Origin: Bacillota bacterium
GTDB taxonomy: Bacteria; Bacillota; Clostridia; Christensenellales; CAG-138
Assembly: GCA_023455425.1 (NCBI GenBank)
Contig: JAEYCM010000047.1
Coordinates: 72,320-136,319, forward strand
DNA length: 64,000 nt
Direction of reading: 5' to 3'
Shown here: positions 1 to 8,589 of the stretch, in pieces
Numbering within the stretch: the first letter of the stretch is position 1
Layout of the letters: each line of letters begins with the position of its first letter
The notes under the pieces: model-generated
Database searches by the model: none
Told to the model about the DNA's origin: nothing
What the model saw: only the letters and a program-made list of their open reading frames with translations
Made by a program: the position numbers and the translations under genes

Positions 1-1303
1 CCAGCCGGTTTGCGATATGGAAGGCCAGGTTAATGTCCCGCGTGAATACGGAGGATTGCAGCCCGTATTCCGAGCCGTTTGCAATCTCAATCGCTTCCTC
101 TGTGCTGTGTACGCGCAATATGGGCAACACAGGGCCAAAGGGTTCTTCCCAGGCAAGACGCATGTCGGTAGTCACATGGTCCACAAGCGTCGGGTAGTGC
201 GTGTTGCCCTCGCGGCGGTTGCCGGTCAATACCTTCGCGCCTTTTTCTATGGCGTCGTCGATGAGTTCCTGCACATAGTCCGCCGCCTTTGCGCTGATGA
301 GGGGACCGATTGCGGCGTCGTTTCTCGGGTCGCCCACAGTCAGTTTTTCAACGCGGGCAAGCAGCAGCGGCGCAAGCCTGTCTGCGACGTCATGGGTGGT
401 AAGGATGCGCTTGACCGCCGTGCAGCGCTGCCCGGAATAGGAGTATGCGCCCGAAATGATGTTTTCCGCCGCAAAATCAAGGTCCGCGTCGCCCAGCACA
501 ATGGCGGCGTCCTTGCCGCCCAGTTCCAGCATCAGCGGCACCATGCCGGCTACCTGGGCGATATGCCGCCCGACTTCGGTGCTGCCCGTGAAGTTGATAA
601 ACTGAATACCCGGATGCGCTACAACATAGTCTCCAATCTTGCTGCCGCGCCCCGTCACGGTATTCAATACGCCCGCGGGGAGGCCCGCCTCCTGAAACAC
701 CCGCGCAAGGTACAGCGCGCTGATCGCTCCCTGAGTGGGCGGTTTTAGCACCACGGCGTTGCCGCCGATCAGCGCTGGGGCGATCTTGGAGACGGAGAGG
801 TTTACGGGATAATTGAATGGGGAAATGGCGAGTATGGTGCCAAGCGGCACGCGCTGCACATAGGAAACTTTGTTTTTGGAGCCGCCCGGAAAGTTTCCGC
901 CGCCGATCGCCTCGCCCTGCAGGCTTTTGCCCACATCCGCCGTATACCGGAGGAAATCCGCCGTACGGACAACTTCCGCCACGGAGGATTTTTTATCCTT
1001 CGCGATCTCCATGGTCAGCACGTCCCCGATGGTTTCTGCCTGCGCCTCCAAGAGATCCGCCGCGCGGTAAAACACATCCGCGCGTTTGTATACCGGCGTA
1101 TCCGCCCATTGGCGAAAGCCGGTCTTGGTCGCCTGTATGGCGGCGTCCACCTCCTGCTGGGACATGGAAGGAATTGTGCCCAAACATGAGCCGTCAACAG
1201 GGGAATGGATGGAAATCCCCGCACCGGTGCCGGAGGCCACCCATCCGCCGTTTACCAGGTTCTTATATTCTTTCTCCTTCGTGCAGATTGTTTCAAATAA
1301 CAT
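1..1303 (-). CDS. gapN: NADP-dependent glyceraldehyde-3-phosphate dehydrogenase (GapN), C-terminus cut by window edge
   Basis: Oxidises glyceraldehyde-3-phosphate directly to 3-phosphoglycerate with NADP+, bypassing the ATP-yielding step of glycolysis and supplying NADPH. About 434 codons are present and the 3' end lies outside the window. The translation resembles streptococcal GapN along its whole length, as I recall that family: the SPFNYPVN segment with the oxyanion Asn, the LELGGKDAAIV segment with the general-base Glu, the SGQRCTAVKR segment with the catalytic Cys, and the EEPFGPVLPI segment. The ATG at 1303 is preceded by a GGAAAGG-type ribosome site and a TATAAT box. Other aldehyde dehydrogenases are less likely because the similarity extends beyond the shared motifs. 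It is separated from the upstream chemoreceptor gene by a terminator. Confidence 0.88.
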   Translation of the reverse strand, partial: MLFETICTKEKEYKNLVNGGWVASGTGAGISIHSPVDGSCLGTIPSMSQQEVDAAIQATKTGFRQWADTPVYKRADVFYRAADLLEAQAETIGDVLTMEIAKDKKSSVAEVVRTADFLRYTADVGKSLQGEAIGGGNFPGGSKNKVSYVQRVPLGTILAISPFNYPVNLSVSKIAPALIGGNAVVLKPPTQGAISALYLARVFQEAGLPAGVLNTVTGRGSKIGDYVVAHPGIQFINFTGSTEVGRHIAQVAGMVPLMLELGGKDAAIVLGDADLDFAAENIISGAYSYSGQRCTAVKRILTTHDVADRLAPLLLARVEKLTVGDPRNDAAIGPLISAKAADYVQELIDDAIEKGAKVLTGNRREGNTHYPTLVDHVTTDMRLAWEEPFGPVLPILRVHSTEEAIEIANGSEYGLQSSVFTRDINLAFHIANRL

Positions 1304-1320
1304 GCATTTGCGCCTTTCCG

Positions 1321-1360
1321 TTTCCGCGTTTGGCCGGAAACATGAACCTTTTGCATTATA
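1321..1360 (-). promoter_or_regulatory. Likely gapN promoter -10 box and operator-like dyad
   Basis: On the minus strand a TATAAT box lies at 1355-1360, about 50 bases before the gapN ATG. Between it and the start is a perfect dyad, TTTCCG at 1321-1326 and CGGAAA at 1335-1340, which could be an operator. No good -35 box is visible at the usual spacing. Confidence 0.35.
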
Positions 1361-1399
1361 TCTTACCCGCAGGGGCGGTATGCCCAACATGAAAAAGCA

Positions 1400-1431
1400 A
1401 GAAAAAGCCCTGCGGAGTTTTCCGCAGGGCT
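1400..1431 (-). terminator. Intrinsic terminator of the first chemoreceptor gene
   Basis: A 10-bp perfect stem (1406-1415 with 1422-1431) is followed on the minus strand by a T-rich run. It lies just after the stop codon of the gene at 1454-4006 and before the gapN promoter. Confidence 0.8.
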
Positions 1432-1453
1432 CATGTTCATTTGGTTTTTATGC

Positions 1454-4006
1454 TTAATACTTTCCGAACTCCGTAGAGTCTTCCAGCAGGATCTTGGGCG
1501 CTTCGGCCGGTTCCTTGTGCGTTTCGATTGCTGCGTCCCTTATGCCCGGGCGCTTCTTCTTGGGCGCTTCGGGTTCGGGAACCGCCTCCATCGGCTTTGC
1601 TTCCTGCAGCTTGAACTGCGCCACCATGGATTTCAACAGCTCCGCCTGGCCGGAGAGCTCTTCGCTTGCGGCGGCGGCTTCCTCCGCCGTGGCGGAGTTG
1701 GTCTGCACCACGTCGGAAAGCTGGTCGATCCCGCGGTTGACCTGCGCAATACCCGTCGCCTGTTCGTTGGAAGCTACTGCGATCTGCCCGACCAGTTCCA
1801 CGGTCTTGTCTACACCCGTCACAATGCTCGCAAGAGACGCCGCCGTACTGTCCGCAATCCTGGTACCGGCTTCCGCTTTCTTGATGGAACCTTCAATCAG
1901 CGTGGTGGTTTCCTTTGCGGCCTGCGCGCTGCGGGAAGCAAGGTTTCGCACCTCTTCCGCCACCACGGCGAACCCGCGCCCGTGCTGGCCGGCCCGCGCG
2001 GCTTCCACCGCGGCGTTGAGCGCCAGGATATTGGTCTGGAACGCGATATCGTCGATCACCTTAATGATCTTACTGATGTTTTCGGAAGCTTCGTTGATCT
2101 CTTGCATCGCGCGCTGCATGTTCTGCATGTGCTCGGTGCCCTTTGCAGCTTCTTCCTTTGCGGCAATGGAAAGCTCATTGGCACGGTTTGCGCCCTTTGC
2201 ATTCTCCTTGGTCTGCGCGGCGATTTCCGTAATGGTCGCCGTAAGTTCCTCAATGGCGCTGGCCTGTTCCGTCGCGCCCTGGGAGATGCTCTGGCTGCCC
2301 GCGGAAACCTGACGGGTACCGGAGGATACCTGGTCCGCCGCAATATTGATGTTCGAAAGCGTCGCGTTGAGCGAGGCGACAATATTATTGATGCTGTCCT
2401 TGAGCGTGACGAAATCGCCATGGAAATCGGAGGTGATCTCCTGCGAGAGATCTCCTTCGGATACCGCCTTCAATACCGTCGCGACGTCGCCAATGTAGCG
2501 GTTGAGCGCGTCCATCGTTTCATTGAACGAATCGCGTATGAGCGCGAACTCGCCCTGATAGTCCTTTTCAATGCGCATGCCGAGGTTGCCGCGCTGGAGC
2601 TGCTGGAGCATATCGATGATTTCCACCACCGGCTCCACAATGGCGTCAAGCGTGCTGTTAATGCCTTCCACCAGGCGTTTGTATTCGCCTTTATGCTGCT
2701 CTGCATCCGCGCGCTCTTCGAGATTGCCCTGTACGGCGGCTTCCGTAAGCAGAATGGAATCGGAGACCAGCGTGCGGATGGTCTTGCGGATGCCATCGAC
2801 GGCGTTGTAAAGATCCAGTAGCTCATCGCGCGATTTTATTTTGATATCCGTATCCAGGTTACCGTTCTGCACATCCATGGAGAACTGTACGATCTTACCC
2901 ACAGGCGAGAGCGCGCGCCGCATGAGAAGGGCAAAGAGCACCAGGAATACAAACACGAACCCAATCAGGCCCAGACGCACAAGACTGAGCATGTTGGTGA
3001 GCGCTGCGAGCGTTTCCGACTTTTCCACCACAAATACGCTGATGAGGTGCTTCTGCAATCCCGTGATAAGAGAAGGCATCAACACAACGAGTGATTCCTT
3101 GCCGGTTATCGCGCTCTTGCCCGCTGTCAAAATGGCGTTCTTTCCGGTGGAGGCGCTGATCATTTCGGCGGAACTGACTTCATCAGTCGTCTGATAGGCC
3201 GCGCCCAGAACGTCCGGTTTCTTGGAATGGGCAAGGTAATGCTTGTCTCCGGTCAGAATAAACTGGTAGGAGCTTTCAAGGCCGCCCATATCGAAGCTGA
3301 GCTGATTGATCGTATCGATGACGATGTCGCAGTTGGCAACGCCCACACACTCGCCGTCCCCATTGATGATGGGGTTACTGATGGAGACAAGCTTCACAGT
3401 CTGACCGTTGGCGAGCGTATAGTCGTAGGGTTCGGTAATAGAGGAACGCTTTGTGGAGACCGTGTTGGCATAATAGTCCGCCGTACTGTAGTCCTTATAA
3501 TCGTACAGGGTCTCCAGTTTTACGGCGTCCCCGTCACGGTAGGCGTAAAAAGAGATGCCTTCGGGCGTATACGGGAAGTATTTGTTGGGCTCAAAGGCCG
3601 CGTACGCGCCGAATATGCGGCTATCTTCCAGCGCGCCGTAGAGGACGCTTCGGATAATGGGGATGACATAGGTGCTGCTATCCGAGCTGCCTTTGACGTC
3701 CGCCTCCATTTTGGAAAGCATCATCGCCAGCGTCTTGGACTGCGTCTGCATCGCTTCAAAATAATCCCGCGCCATCTGCGCATTGTTTTTCGCAAGGGCG
3801 GTAATGTCCTGATGCGCCTGCTCTGTCATATAGGAAGTTAATACTGTTTGAACGACGCTGAGAGCAAGAATGGCAATGATGAGAAGAAAAATGGCAAGCT
3901 GTGCTGGAATTTTGATATATAGCTTTCTTGCTAGGGTGGCGATACCGGCTTTCGTACCGGCCTTTGTCGGCACCCTTTTGGGAGCCTTTGGCTTGACTAG
4001 CTTCAT
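1454..4006 (-). CDS. Methyl-accepting chemotaxis protein with extracellular Cache-type sensor
   Basis: Transmembrane chemoreceptor of 850 aa that controls CheA. A basic cytoplasmic N-terminus (about 1-33) is followed by a membrane segment (about 34-56), an extracellular domain of about 280 residues with the layout of a double Cache domain, a second membrane segment (about 342-362), a HAMP domain, further HAMP-like units to about 550, and the coiled-coil signalling domain. The signalling hairpin tip is plain around residues 650-690 (IDDIAFQTNILALNAAVEAA and following residues, ending in VVAEEVRNLA). No CheR-tethering pentapeptide is seen at the C-terminus. The ligand is unknown; double Cache domains commonly bind amino acids or carboxylates. 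Monocistronic, with its own terminator. Confidence 0.93.
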   Translation of the reverse strand: MKLVKPKAPKRVPTKAGTKAGIATLARKLYIKIPAQLAIFLLIIAILALSVVQTVLTSYMTEQAHQDITALAKNNAQMARDYFEAMQTQSKTLAMMLSKMEADVKGSSDSSTYVIPIIRSVLYGALEDSRIFGAYAAFEPNKYFPYTPEGISFYAYRDGDAVKLETLYDYKDYSTADYYANTVSTKRSSITEPYDYTLANGQTVKLVSISNPIINGDGECVGVANCDIVIDTINQLSFDMGGLESSYQFILTGDKHYLAHSKKPDVLGAAYQTTDEVSSAEMISASTGKNAILTAGKSAITGKESLVVLMPSLITGLQKHLISVFVVEKSETLAALTNMLSLVRLGLIGFVFVFLVLFALLMRRALSPVGKIVQFSMDVQNGNLDTDIKIKSRDELLDLYNAVDGIRKTIRTLVSDSILLTEAAVQGNLEERADAEQHKGEYKRLVEGINSTLDAIVEPVVEIIDMLQQLQRGNLGMRIEKDYQGEFALIRDSFNETMDALNRYIGDVATVLKAVSEGDLSQEITSDFHGDFVTLKDSINNIVASLNATLSNINIAADQVSSGTRQVSAGSQSISQGATEQASAIEELTATITEIAAQTKENAKGANRANELSIAAKEEAAKGTEHMQNMQRAMQEINEASENISKIIKVIDDIAFQTNILALNAAVEAARAGQHGRGFAVVAEEVRNLASRSAQAAKETTTLIEGSIKKAEAGTRIADSTAASLASIVTGVDKTVELVGQIAVASNEQATGIAQVNRGIDQLSDVVQTNSATAEEAAAASEELSGQAELLKSMVAQFKLQEAKPMEAVPEPEAPKKKRPGIRDAAIETHKEPAEAPKILLEDSTEFGKY

Positions 4007-4207
4007 GCGGCACCTCTTTATGCTTTTTGGGTTTACTCATTGGTATCGTGATATTTCTTGAAACATTTAGTGATTTTTTGTCGTAAAATGCCCAAATCTT
4101 TACGGAAACTTTAATTTTATACAAAATATCAGGAAAGAGAATACAGTATATGGGAAAACCTATAACCGGTACTGTCAGGCGGCGCTTGCAATTTACACGA
4201 TACATAA

Positions 4208-4236
4208 TTGAAGCTTCGGGGGATGCATGGTAAAGT
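4208..4236 (+). promoter_or_regulatory. Candidate sigma-A promoter for the DapF-family gene
   Basis: TTGAAG at 4208-4213 and TAAAGT at 4231-4236 with 17-bp spacing, about 95 bases before the start codon at 4332. Four of six consensus bases match in the -35 box. The rest of the gap 4007-4331 is AT-rich and must also hold the divergent chemoreceptor promoter; nothing else is recognisable there. Confidence 0.4.
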
Positions 4237-4331
4237 ATGTATGCGCCGAAAAATGTTAAAAAGGCGGCGGGGAAAGAAAATAAGAACGCCGCGCATACAT
4301 CGAATGATGTAACGGCAATAAAGGAGGAACC

Positions 4332-5192
4332 ATGCAACTGCGCGTACAGAAATATCATGGCCTGGGCAACGATTATTTGATCTATGATCCGCAACAGAAC
4401 GGGCTTCCGCTTACGCCTGCGCGTATCCGACTGATCTGCGACCGGAACTTTGGCGCAGGTTCGGACGGTATTCTCTATGGTCCGGTATTGGATGGCGGGC
4501 GGATTGTGGTCAAAATCTATAACCCGGACGGCGGCGAGGCGGAAAAAAGCGGCAACGGCGTGCGCATTTTCTCCAAATATCTCAAAGACGCGGGGTATGT
4601 CCATGACCGCCGGTTTGTGCTTTCCACCCTCGGCGGGGATGTGGATGTGGAATATTTAAATGAAAGCGGAGACGTATTGAAGGCACTCATGGGAAAAACC
4701 ACGTACCGCAGCATAGAGATTCCCGTGGCAGGGGAGGACCGTGAGGTGATCGATGAGTCCATGACATTTGACGGAAAAGCCTACCGTGTGACCTGCCTTT
4801 CCATCGGCAATCCGCACTGCGTCATCCCGATGGAGGAAGTCACAAAGGAAAAGGCATGCGCGCTCGGGCCGTATGTGGAGCACGCCCCGCAGTTCCCCAA
4901 CCGCATCAACCTGCAGCTTCTCAAGGTGCTGGACCGGCATAATATTCAAATAGAGATCTATGAGCGCGGCGCGGGCTATACGCTTGCTTCGGGCAGCAGC
5001 AGCTGCGCCGCCGCGAGCGCAGCGTATAAGCTGGGCCTGGTGGATCGGGAAGTGACCGTCCACATGCCGGGCGGGGAGCTGTTTATCAGCATATTGCCCG
5101 ACGAATCCGTATACATGACGGGTAAGGTCCAGCGCGTGGGTGAAATGACGCTTGCGGAAGAATTTATTTTGGAACTGGCGCAGTTGCCATAA
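4332..5192 (+). CDS. DapF-family (diaminopimelate epimerase-like) protein with both catalytic Cys replaced by Ser
   Basis: 286 aa with the two-lobed DapF fold signature: an NDYLIYDP start, NPDGGEAE before SGNGVRIF, SIGNPHCV in the middle, and ERGAGYTLASGSSSC in the second lobe. In true DapF the two bases are cysteines (Cys73 and Cys217 in the Haemophilus influenzae enzyme), in the motifs CGNG and ACGSG. Here residue 73 is Ser in SGNG and residue 220 is Ser in ASGSS, so normal two-base proton transfer is unlikely. It may act on another substrate or by another mechanism, as PhzF relatives do; automatic annotation as dapF would be doubtful. Start ATG has an AAGGAGG site. Monocistronic. Confidence 0.8.
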   Translation: MQLRVQKYHGLGNDYLIYDPQQNGLPLTPARIRLICDRNFGAGSDGILYGPVLDGGRIVVKIYNPDGGEAEKSGNGVRIFSKYLKDAGYVHDRRFVLSTLGGDVDVEYLNESGDVLKALMGKTTYRSIEIPVAGEDREVIDESMTFDGKAYRVTCLSIGNPHCVIPMEEVTKEKACALGPYVEHAPQFPNRINLQLLKVLDRHNIQIEIYERGAGYTLASGSSSCAAASAAYKLGLVDREVTVHMPGGELFISILPDESVYMTGKVQRVGEMTLAEEFILELAQLP

Positions 5193-5209
5193 CGGTGAAA
5201 GCGGGAAAC

Positions 5210-5258
5210 GGCGCAGGCAATTTGCTTGCGCCCTTTTCTGCCTTTCAGGGCAGTTTTT
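5210..5258 (+). terminator. Double hairpin terminator after the DapF-like gene
   Basis: A long stem near 5211-5232 followed by CCTTTT, then a second hairpin (5238-5242 with 5248-5253) followed by five T. Lies 18 bases after the stop codon. Confidence 0.7.
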
Positions 5259-5311
5259 CGATAAATAAAAGGAAGCTTTAATGTGTTTTTAACAAAAGGC
5301 CCTTTTTGACA

Positions 5312-5320
5312 TGGTATAAT
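5312..5320 (+). promoter_or_regulatory. Extended -10 promoter of the lipoprotein gene
   Basis: TGGTATAAT at 5312-5320 is a consensus extended -10 element, 45 bases upstream of the chosen start at 5366. The TTGACA-like string just before it is too close to be its -35 box. Confidence 0.45.
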
Positions 5321-5365
5321 AAAGTAGTAATAGTACAACAAATTTTGATAAAGAAGGAAATGTAT

Positions 5366-6139
5366 ATGAAGAAAATAATCAGCTTAGTGGCGCTTTTGCT
5401 TTTCGCGCCGATGCTGGCCGGCTGTGGATTTACCAAGCGCACGGTTGAGCGCGCAGCCTCCCGCGTGGATGGGCCGCATACCACCGTCACCGCGGAAGGT
5501 ACGGCGGGACAGGGGCCGTATTCGCTGTCTATCAAAGGATTGGTGTTCCTGTCTACGGACGATGTAACGCTCACCGTGAAACCCGCGGAAGGCGCGCCGC
5601 GCGTGGAAGTGGACTGCGCAAAGGCGCTTGTCGACAAGCACGGACTGAAGGCGGAGATCACGGGCGATACCATCACCGTTCAGGCGGACGGAACGCGCAC
5701 TTTTCTTACGGATTCCTTCCATGTAACCGTGTATGCGCCCTGCGAATACATCAGGGTGGAAGGGGACTATGAAATCGATGTGGACGCCACGGGCGTTCCC
5801 CGCTTTGGTTTGGAAATCGCGGGCGCTGCGGACGGAAAGATCAGCAACCTCGCCGTGGAAAAAACGGTGCTCGTGGTGGACGGCGCGGCGAGCTTAGCGC
5901 TTTCCGGCGCTTCGGATACGCTTTCCTGCAAGCTTAACGGCGCGGGCACTGTTGATGCCAAAGAACTCAGCGCCAAAGAGGCGAAGATGACCATCAACGG
6001 CGCGGGCACCATCAAGGCGACTGTGACGGACGCGCTGGACGCGCAGATCAACGGAACCGGCACCATTTCGTACTACGGCGATCCCGATGACGTCTCCCAA
6101 CAGATCAACGGCTTGGGAACCATCAGGGCCGCGGAGTAA
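5366..6139 (+). CDS. Lipoprotein with GIN-type (DUF2807-like) beta-solenoid domain
   Basis: 257-aa predicted lipoprotein. The N-terminus is a lipoprotein signal peptide with lipobox LAGC around residue 20. The rest resembles the putative auto-transporter adhesin head GIN family: a C-terminal half built of repeated short strands with INGAGT, INGTGT and INGLGT turns, the Gly-x-Gly pattern of that beta-solenoid. The role of the family is not firmly known; it is found on surface and envelope proteins. The ATG at 5366 was chosen over 5360 because of the AAGGAA site at 5354-5359. The next gene begins immediately after this stop codon, so the two are likely cotranscribed. Confidence 0.75.
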   Translation: MKKIISLVALLLFAPMLAGCGFTKRTVERAASRVDGPHTTVTAEGTAGQGPYSLSIKGLVFLSTDDVTLTVKPAEGAPRVEVDCAKALVDKHGLKAEITGDTITVQADGTRTFLTDSFHVTVYAPCEYIRVEGDYEIDVDATGVPRFGLEIAGAADGKISNLAVEKTVLVVDGAASLALSGASDTLSCKLNGAGTVDAKELSAKEAKMTINGAGTIKATVTDALDAQINGTGTISYYGDPDDVSQQINGLGTIRAAE

Positions 6140-6646
6140 ATGGAAAGCGGCGGCAAAGGATTCCCGTTTTCAGTACGCAAGGCAGGGGAAGCGGACATTC
6201 CCCTGCTTGCGGAATTCAACCGCAGGCTCATAGAGGACGAGGGCAGCCGCAACCCCATGTTGCTCCATGAACTTGCGGAGCGTATGACGGGGTTTTTAAA
6301 GGACGGCGTACAGGTTGATCTCTTTTGCCGGGATGATGGCGAGGTGCTGGGTTACGCGCTTTATCATATCGAACGGGATGATTATGGGGACGCACCCTTT
6401 GTTTATCTTCGGCAGTTCTTCATCGCAAGGGAACACCGCAGGCAGGGCTATGGCCTGCAGGCGGCGGAATATTTGATTCGGCACGCATTCCCTTCTGGAG
6501 CCATCGTATCGCTCGATGTGCTCCATACGAATGCTTCTGGGCGCAGGTTTTGGGAAAAGGCGGGGTTTTCTCCCTACTATACCAACCTGAAACGTTGGCC
6601 CCGGAAGCCGGGGGAGGATCAAAAGAACAGCGAGACCGCGCAATAA
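6140..6646 (+). CDS. GNAT family N-acetyltransferase
   Basis: 168-aa GCN5-related acetyltransferase. The acetyl-CoA loop region is recognisable around residues 94-110 (REHRRQGYGLQAAEYLI, the R/Q-x-x-G-x-G/A signature), followed by LDVLHTNASGRRFWEKAGF, the typical last-strand segment. The substrate cannot be inferred. The ATG directly follows the TAA of the lipoprotein gene and uses GGAG inside that gene's end, suggesting translational coupling. The 3' end overlaps the convergent LysE gene by 28 bases. Confidence 0.85.
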   Translation: MESGGKGFPFSVRKAGEADIPLLAEFNRRLIEDEGSRNPMLLHELAERMTGFLKDGVQVDLFCRDDGEVLGYALYHIERDDYGDAPFVYLRQFFIAREHRRQGYGLQAAEYLIRHAFPSGAIVSLDVLHTNASGRRFWEKAGFSPYYTNLKRWPRKPGEDQKNSETAQ

Positions 6647-7197
6647 ACCAACAACAGTGCCATGACGGTGTTGATGATCTTTGCGTGCTTTGTAAACAGC
6701 CGCTGGAACACGGAGCCAAACGCGGCCCACAGCGCCGTGCTCGCAAAGCAAATAAAGCACATAAACAGCGTAAAGATCAGCAACATGGCAGGCTCCCGGT
6801 AATAAGGCAGGATGTAGGCGGAGGCCACCGTAATGCCGTATACAATTCCCTTGGGGTTGACAAACTGCAGGGCGACGGCTGCCCAAAACCCCGTGTGCGC
6901 CGTATCGCTCTCCTTGATGCCGTTGCTTTTCCATGTTTTGTAGGCAAGGTACAGGATATAAACGGCGCCCAGTACCAGCATATAGGGCTTAATGGCGGGG
7001 ATCACGGTATAGAGAAGCGTGCCCAGCAGGAAGCTCGCGGCCATGATGAGCGCAAACCCCGCCGCCACGCCAAGACAGAACGGCAGGCTCTTCTTTAACC
7101 CCATGCGGCTTGCGTTGCCCATGGACATGATGTTGTTCGGCCCCGGCGTGAAGGTAGACAGCATCACATATGCCAGGAAGTTTGGAAAACTGAACAT
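6619..7197 (-). CDS. LysE/RhtB family amino acid exporter
   Basis: 192-aa membrane protein of the LysE translocator superfamily, exporting amino acids or related metabolites. It has the family N-terminal signature TPGPNNIMSM, a Gly-rich first repeat, and about six hydrophobic helices. RBS AAGGAG lies 9 bases before the ATG. It is divergent from a cupin-HTH regulator, and a dyad lies between the two starts. That arrangement suggests the regulator controls this exporter. Substrate unknown. Confidence 0.87.
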   Translation of the reverse strand: MFSFPNFLAYVMLSTFTPGPNNIMSMGNASRMGLKKSLPFCLGVAAGFALIMAASFLLGTLLYTVIPAIKPYMLVLGAVYILYLAYKTWKSNGIKESDTAHTGFWAAVALQFVNPKGIVYGITVASAYILPYYREPAMLLIFTLFMCFICFASTALWAAFGSVFQRLFTKHAKIINTVMALLLVYCAVSLFF

Positions 7198-7233
7198 TGG
7201 CCGTTTTCTCCTTGCCCCGATTGTGGTATACTA

Positions 7234-7261
7234 TCCAATACAAAATGTGCGACATATTGGA
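7234..7261. promoter_or_regulatory. Operator-like dyad between lysE-type gene and regulator
   Basis: A perfect inverted repeat, TCCAATA at 7234-7240 and TATTGGA at 7255-7261, centre-to-centre about two helical turns, lies in the 121-bp divergent promoter region. It is a good candidate binding site for the adjacent HTH-cupin protein. Confidence 0.5.
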
Positions 7262-7318
7262 TGTGCTGTATATTGTATTATTCGTGCAGCATAATGTCAA
7301 CAATGTTTTGGAGGCAGT

Positions 7319-7870
7319 ATGGATGTAACGGGTATGGTGGCAAACAACCTCAAATCCCTGCGGGAAGAACGCAAGCTGAGCCTGGACGCCGTCGCAAAGC
7401 TCACCGGCGTAAGTAAGAGCATGATCGGGCAGATTGAGCGCGGGGAGGTCAACCCCACCATCAGCGTGTTGTGGAAGATCGCAAATGGGCTCAAAATCTC
7501 GTTTTCCGCGCTTTTGGAGAAGCCCGCGCAGCAGATGCAGGTCATAAAGGACGGCGATCTGAGGCCCATGATCGAATGCGGCGGCGGCTTCATCAACCAC
7601 CCGCTGTTTCCGTTCGACGAACGCACGCGCTTTGAAACCTACCGGGTGGAAATCTTCCCCGGCGTCCGGTTTGAATCCGAAGCGCACTTATCCGGTACGG
7701 AAGAATACCTCACGGTATATTCCGGCGCAGTCCAACTGACGGTGGACGGCGTGTCCTGCGCGCTTTTAGCGGGCGACTCGGTCCGATTTCAGGCGGATGT
7801 GGTGCACAGCTATGAAAACACCGGGGAAGACAAGGCGCAGATATTTCTGGTAATCCATTACGCCAGGTGA
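7319..7870 (+). CDS. XRE-family transcriptional regulator with C-terminal cupin domain
   Basis: 183-aa regulator. Residues about 8-62 form an XRE helix-turn-helix (LREERKLSLDAVAKLTGVSKSM then IGQIERGEVNPTISVLWKIA). Residues about 105-180 form a small cupin barrel with the typical end DSVRFQADVVHSYEN. Proteins of this plan (SutR/PuuR-like) usually sense a small metabolite in the cupin and control divergent transport or catabolic genes. Strong GGAGG site before the ATG. Divergent from the LysE exporter. Confidence 0.9.
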   Translation: MDVTGMVANNLKSLREERKLSLDAVAKLTGVSKSMIGQIERGEVNPTISVLWKIANGLKISFSALLEKPAQQMQVIKDGDLRPMIECGGGFINHPLFPFDERTRFETYRVEIFPGVRFESEAHLSGTEEYLTVYSGAVQLTVDGVSCALLAGDSVRFQADVVHSYENTGEDKAQIFLVIHYAR

Positions 7871-7923
7871 AAAACGTGTTGCATGGCGCAAAATCAGACT
7901 GATAAAAAGGCAGGGACAAAAAC

Positions 7924-8460
7924 ATGAAGAAGACGTCGGAAGAATGTGAGCGTTCCGCCATCCTCCATACGGCGGAACAGATGTGCGCGGCGGCGCGGAC
8001 TGCGCCCAAGACAAAGGGAACGGACTATATTGGAACCTGCGTGCTCACCGAGGAAGAGAAGGACGCGCTGGCGGATAAAATGGAGGAACTGGCAGGCCCG
8101 CTCAACAAGCCCTTCTTTGTGCGGGACGCGGACAATGTGCGCAAAAGCTCTGCCGTGGTGTTGATTGGAACGCGGCTGGGCGTGCACAGCCTCAATGAGG
8201 CGTGTCAATACTGCGGCTTTACCAACTGCGCCGCATGTACCATGGCGGGCTCGATGTGCGCGTATGACAACATCGATCTTGGCATTGCGATAGGCTCCGC
8301 CGTTTCGGTCGCAGCGGATTGCCGCATCGACAGCCGCGTCATGTTTTCGGTGGGGCGCACGGCGCTGGAATTGGGCATACTGGGAGAGGATGTACACAAT
8401 ATCCTCGGCATCCCGCTTTCAGTTTCCGGCAAATCCCCGTTCTTTGACAGAAAAGCGTAG
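7924..8460 (+). CDS. DUF2148 ferredoxin-like domain protein
   Basis: 178-aa protein of the DUF2148 family, predicted to hold an Fe-S cluster. The signature is a Cys-rich stretch near residues 97-115 (C-x2-C-x5-C-x2-C-x6-C in ACQYCGFTNCAACTMAG and MCAYD) followed by a Gly/Ala-rich segment (DLGIAIGSAVSVAAD). The function is unknown; it is common in anaerobic Clostridia. It follows the cupin regulator by 53 bases with no terminator, so it may be cotranscribed with it. A hairpin with a weak T-run follows. Confidence 0.8.
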   Translation: MKKTSEECERSAILHTAEQMCAAARTAPKTKGTDYIGTCVLTEEEKDALADKMEELAGPLNKPFFVRDADNVRKSSAVVLIGTRLGVHSLNEACQYCGFTNCAACTMAGSMCAYDNIDLGIAIGSAVSVAADCRIDSRVMFSVGRTALELGILGEDVHNILGIPLSVSGKSPFFDRKA

Positions 8461-8500
8461 CGCTGGCGCGTGAAGCGCCGAAGAGACGGTATTTTCTAAC

Positions 8501-8525
8501 AGGGAAGCGCCGCTTCCCTTTCTTT
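8501..8525 (+). terminator. Probable terminator after DUF2148 gene
   Basis: Seven-base-pair stem AGGGAAG (8501-8507) with CTTCCCT (8513-8519), then TTCTTTG. The T-run is interrupted, so it may be leaky. Confidence 0.5.
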
Positions 8526-8589
8526 GCCCCCGAGGGACTCAATTCAAATCCAAATATAAAGGAGGATCGGCTGCGGTTGCGCGGCATGT

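Noticed and set aside
17..748. Long plus-strand frame inside the gapN region
   Set aside because: It is the complement of a clear aldehyde dehydrogenase on the minus strand; its own translation has no family features.
1433..2821. 462-codon plus-strand frame opposite the first chemoreceptor
   Set aside because: Shadow of the chemoreceptor signalling domain, caused by high GC.
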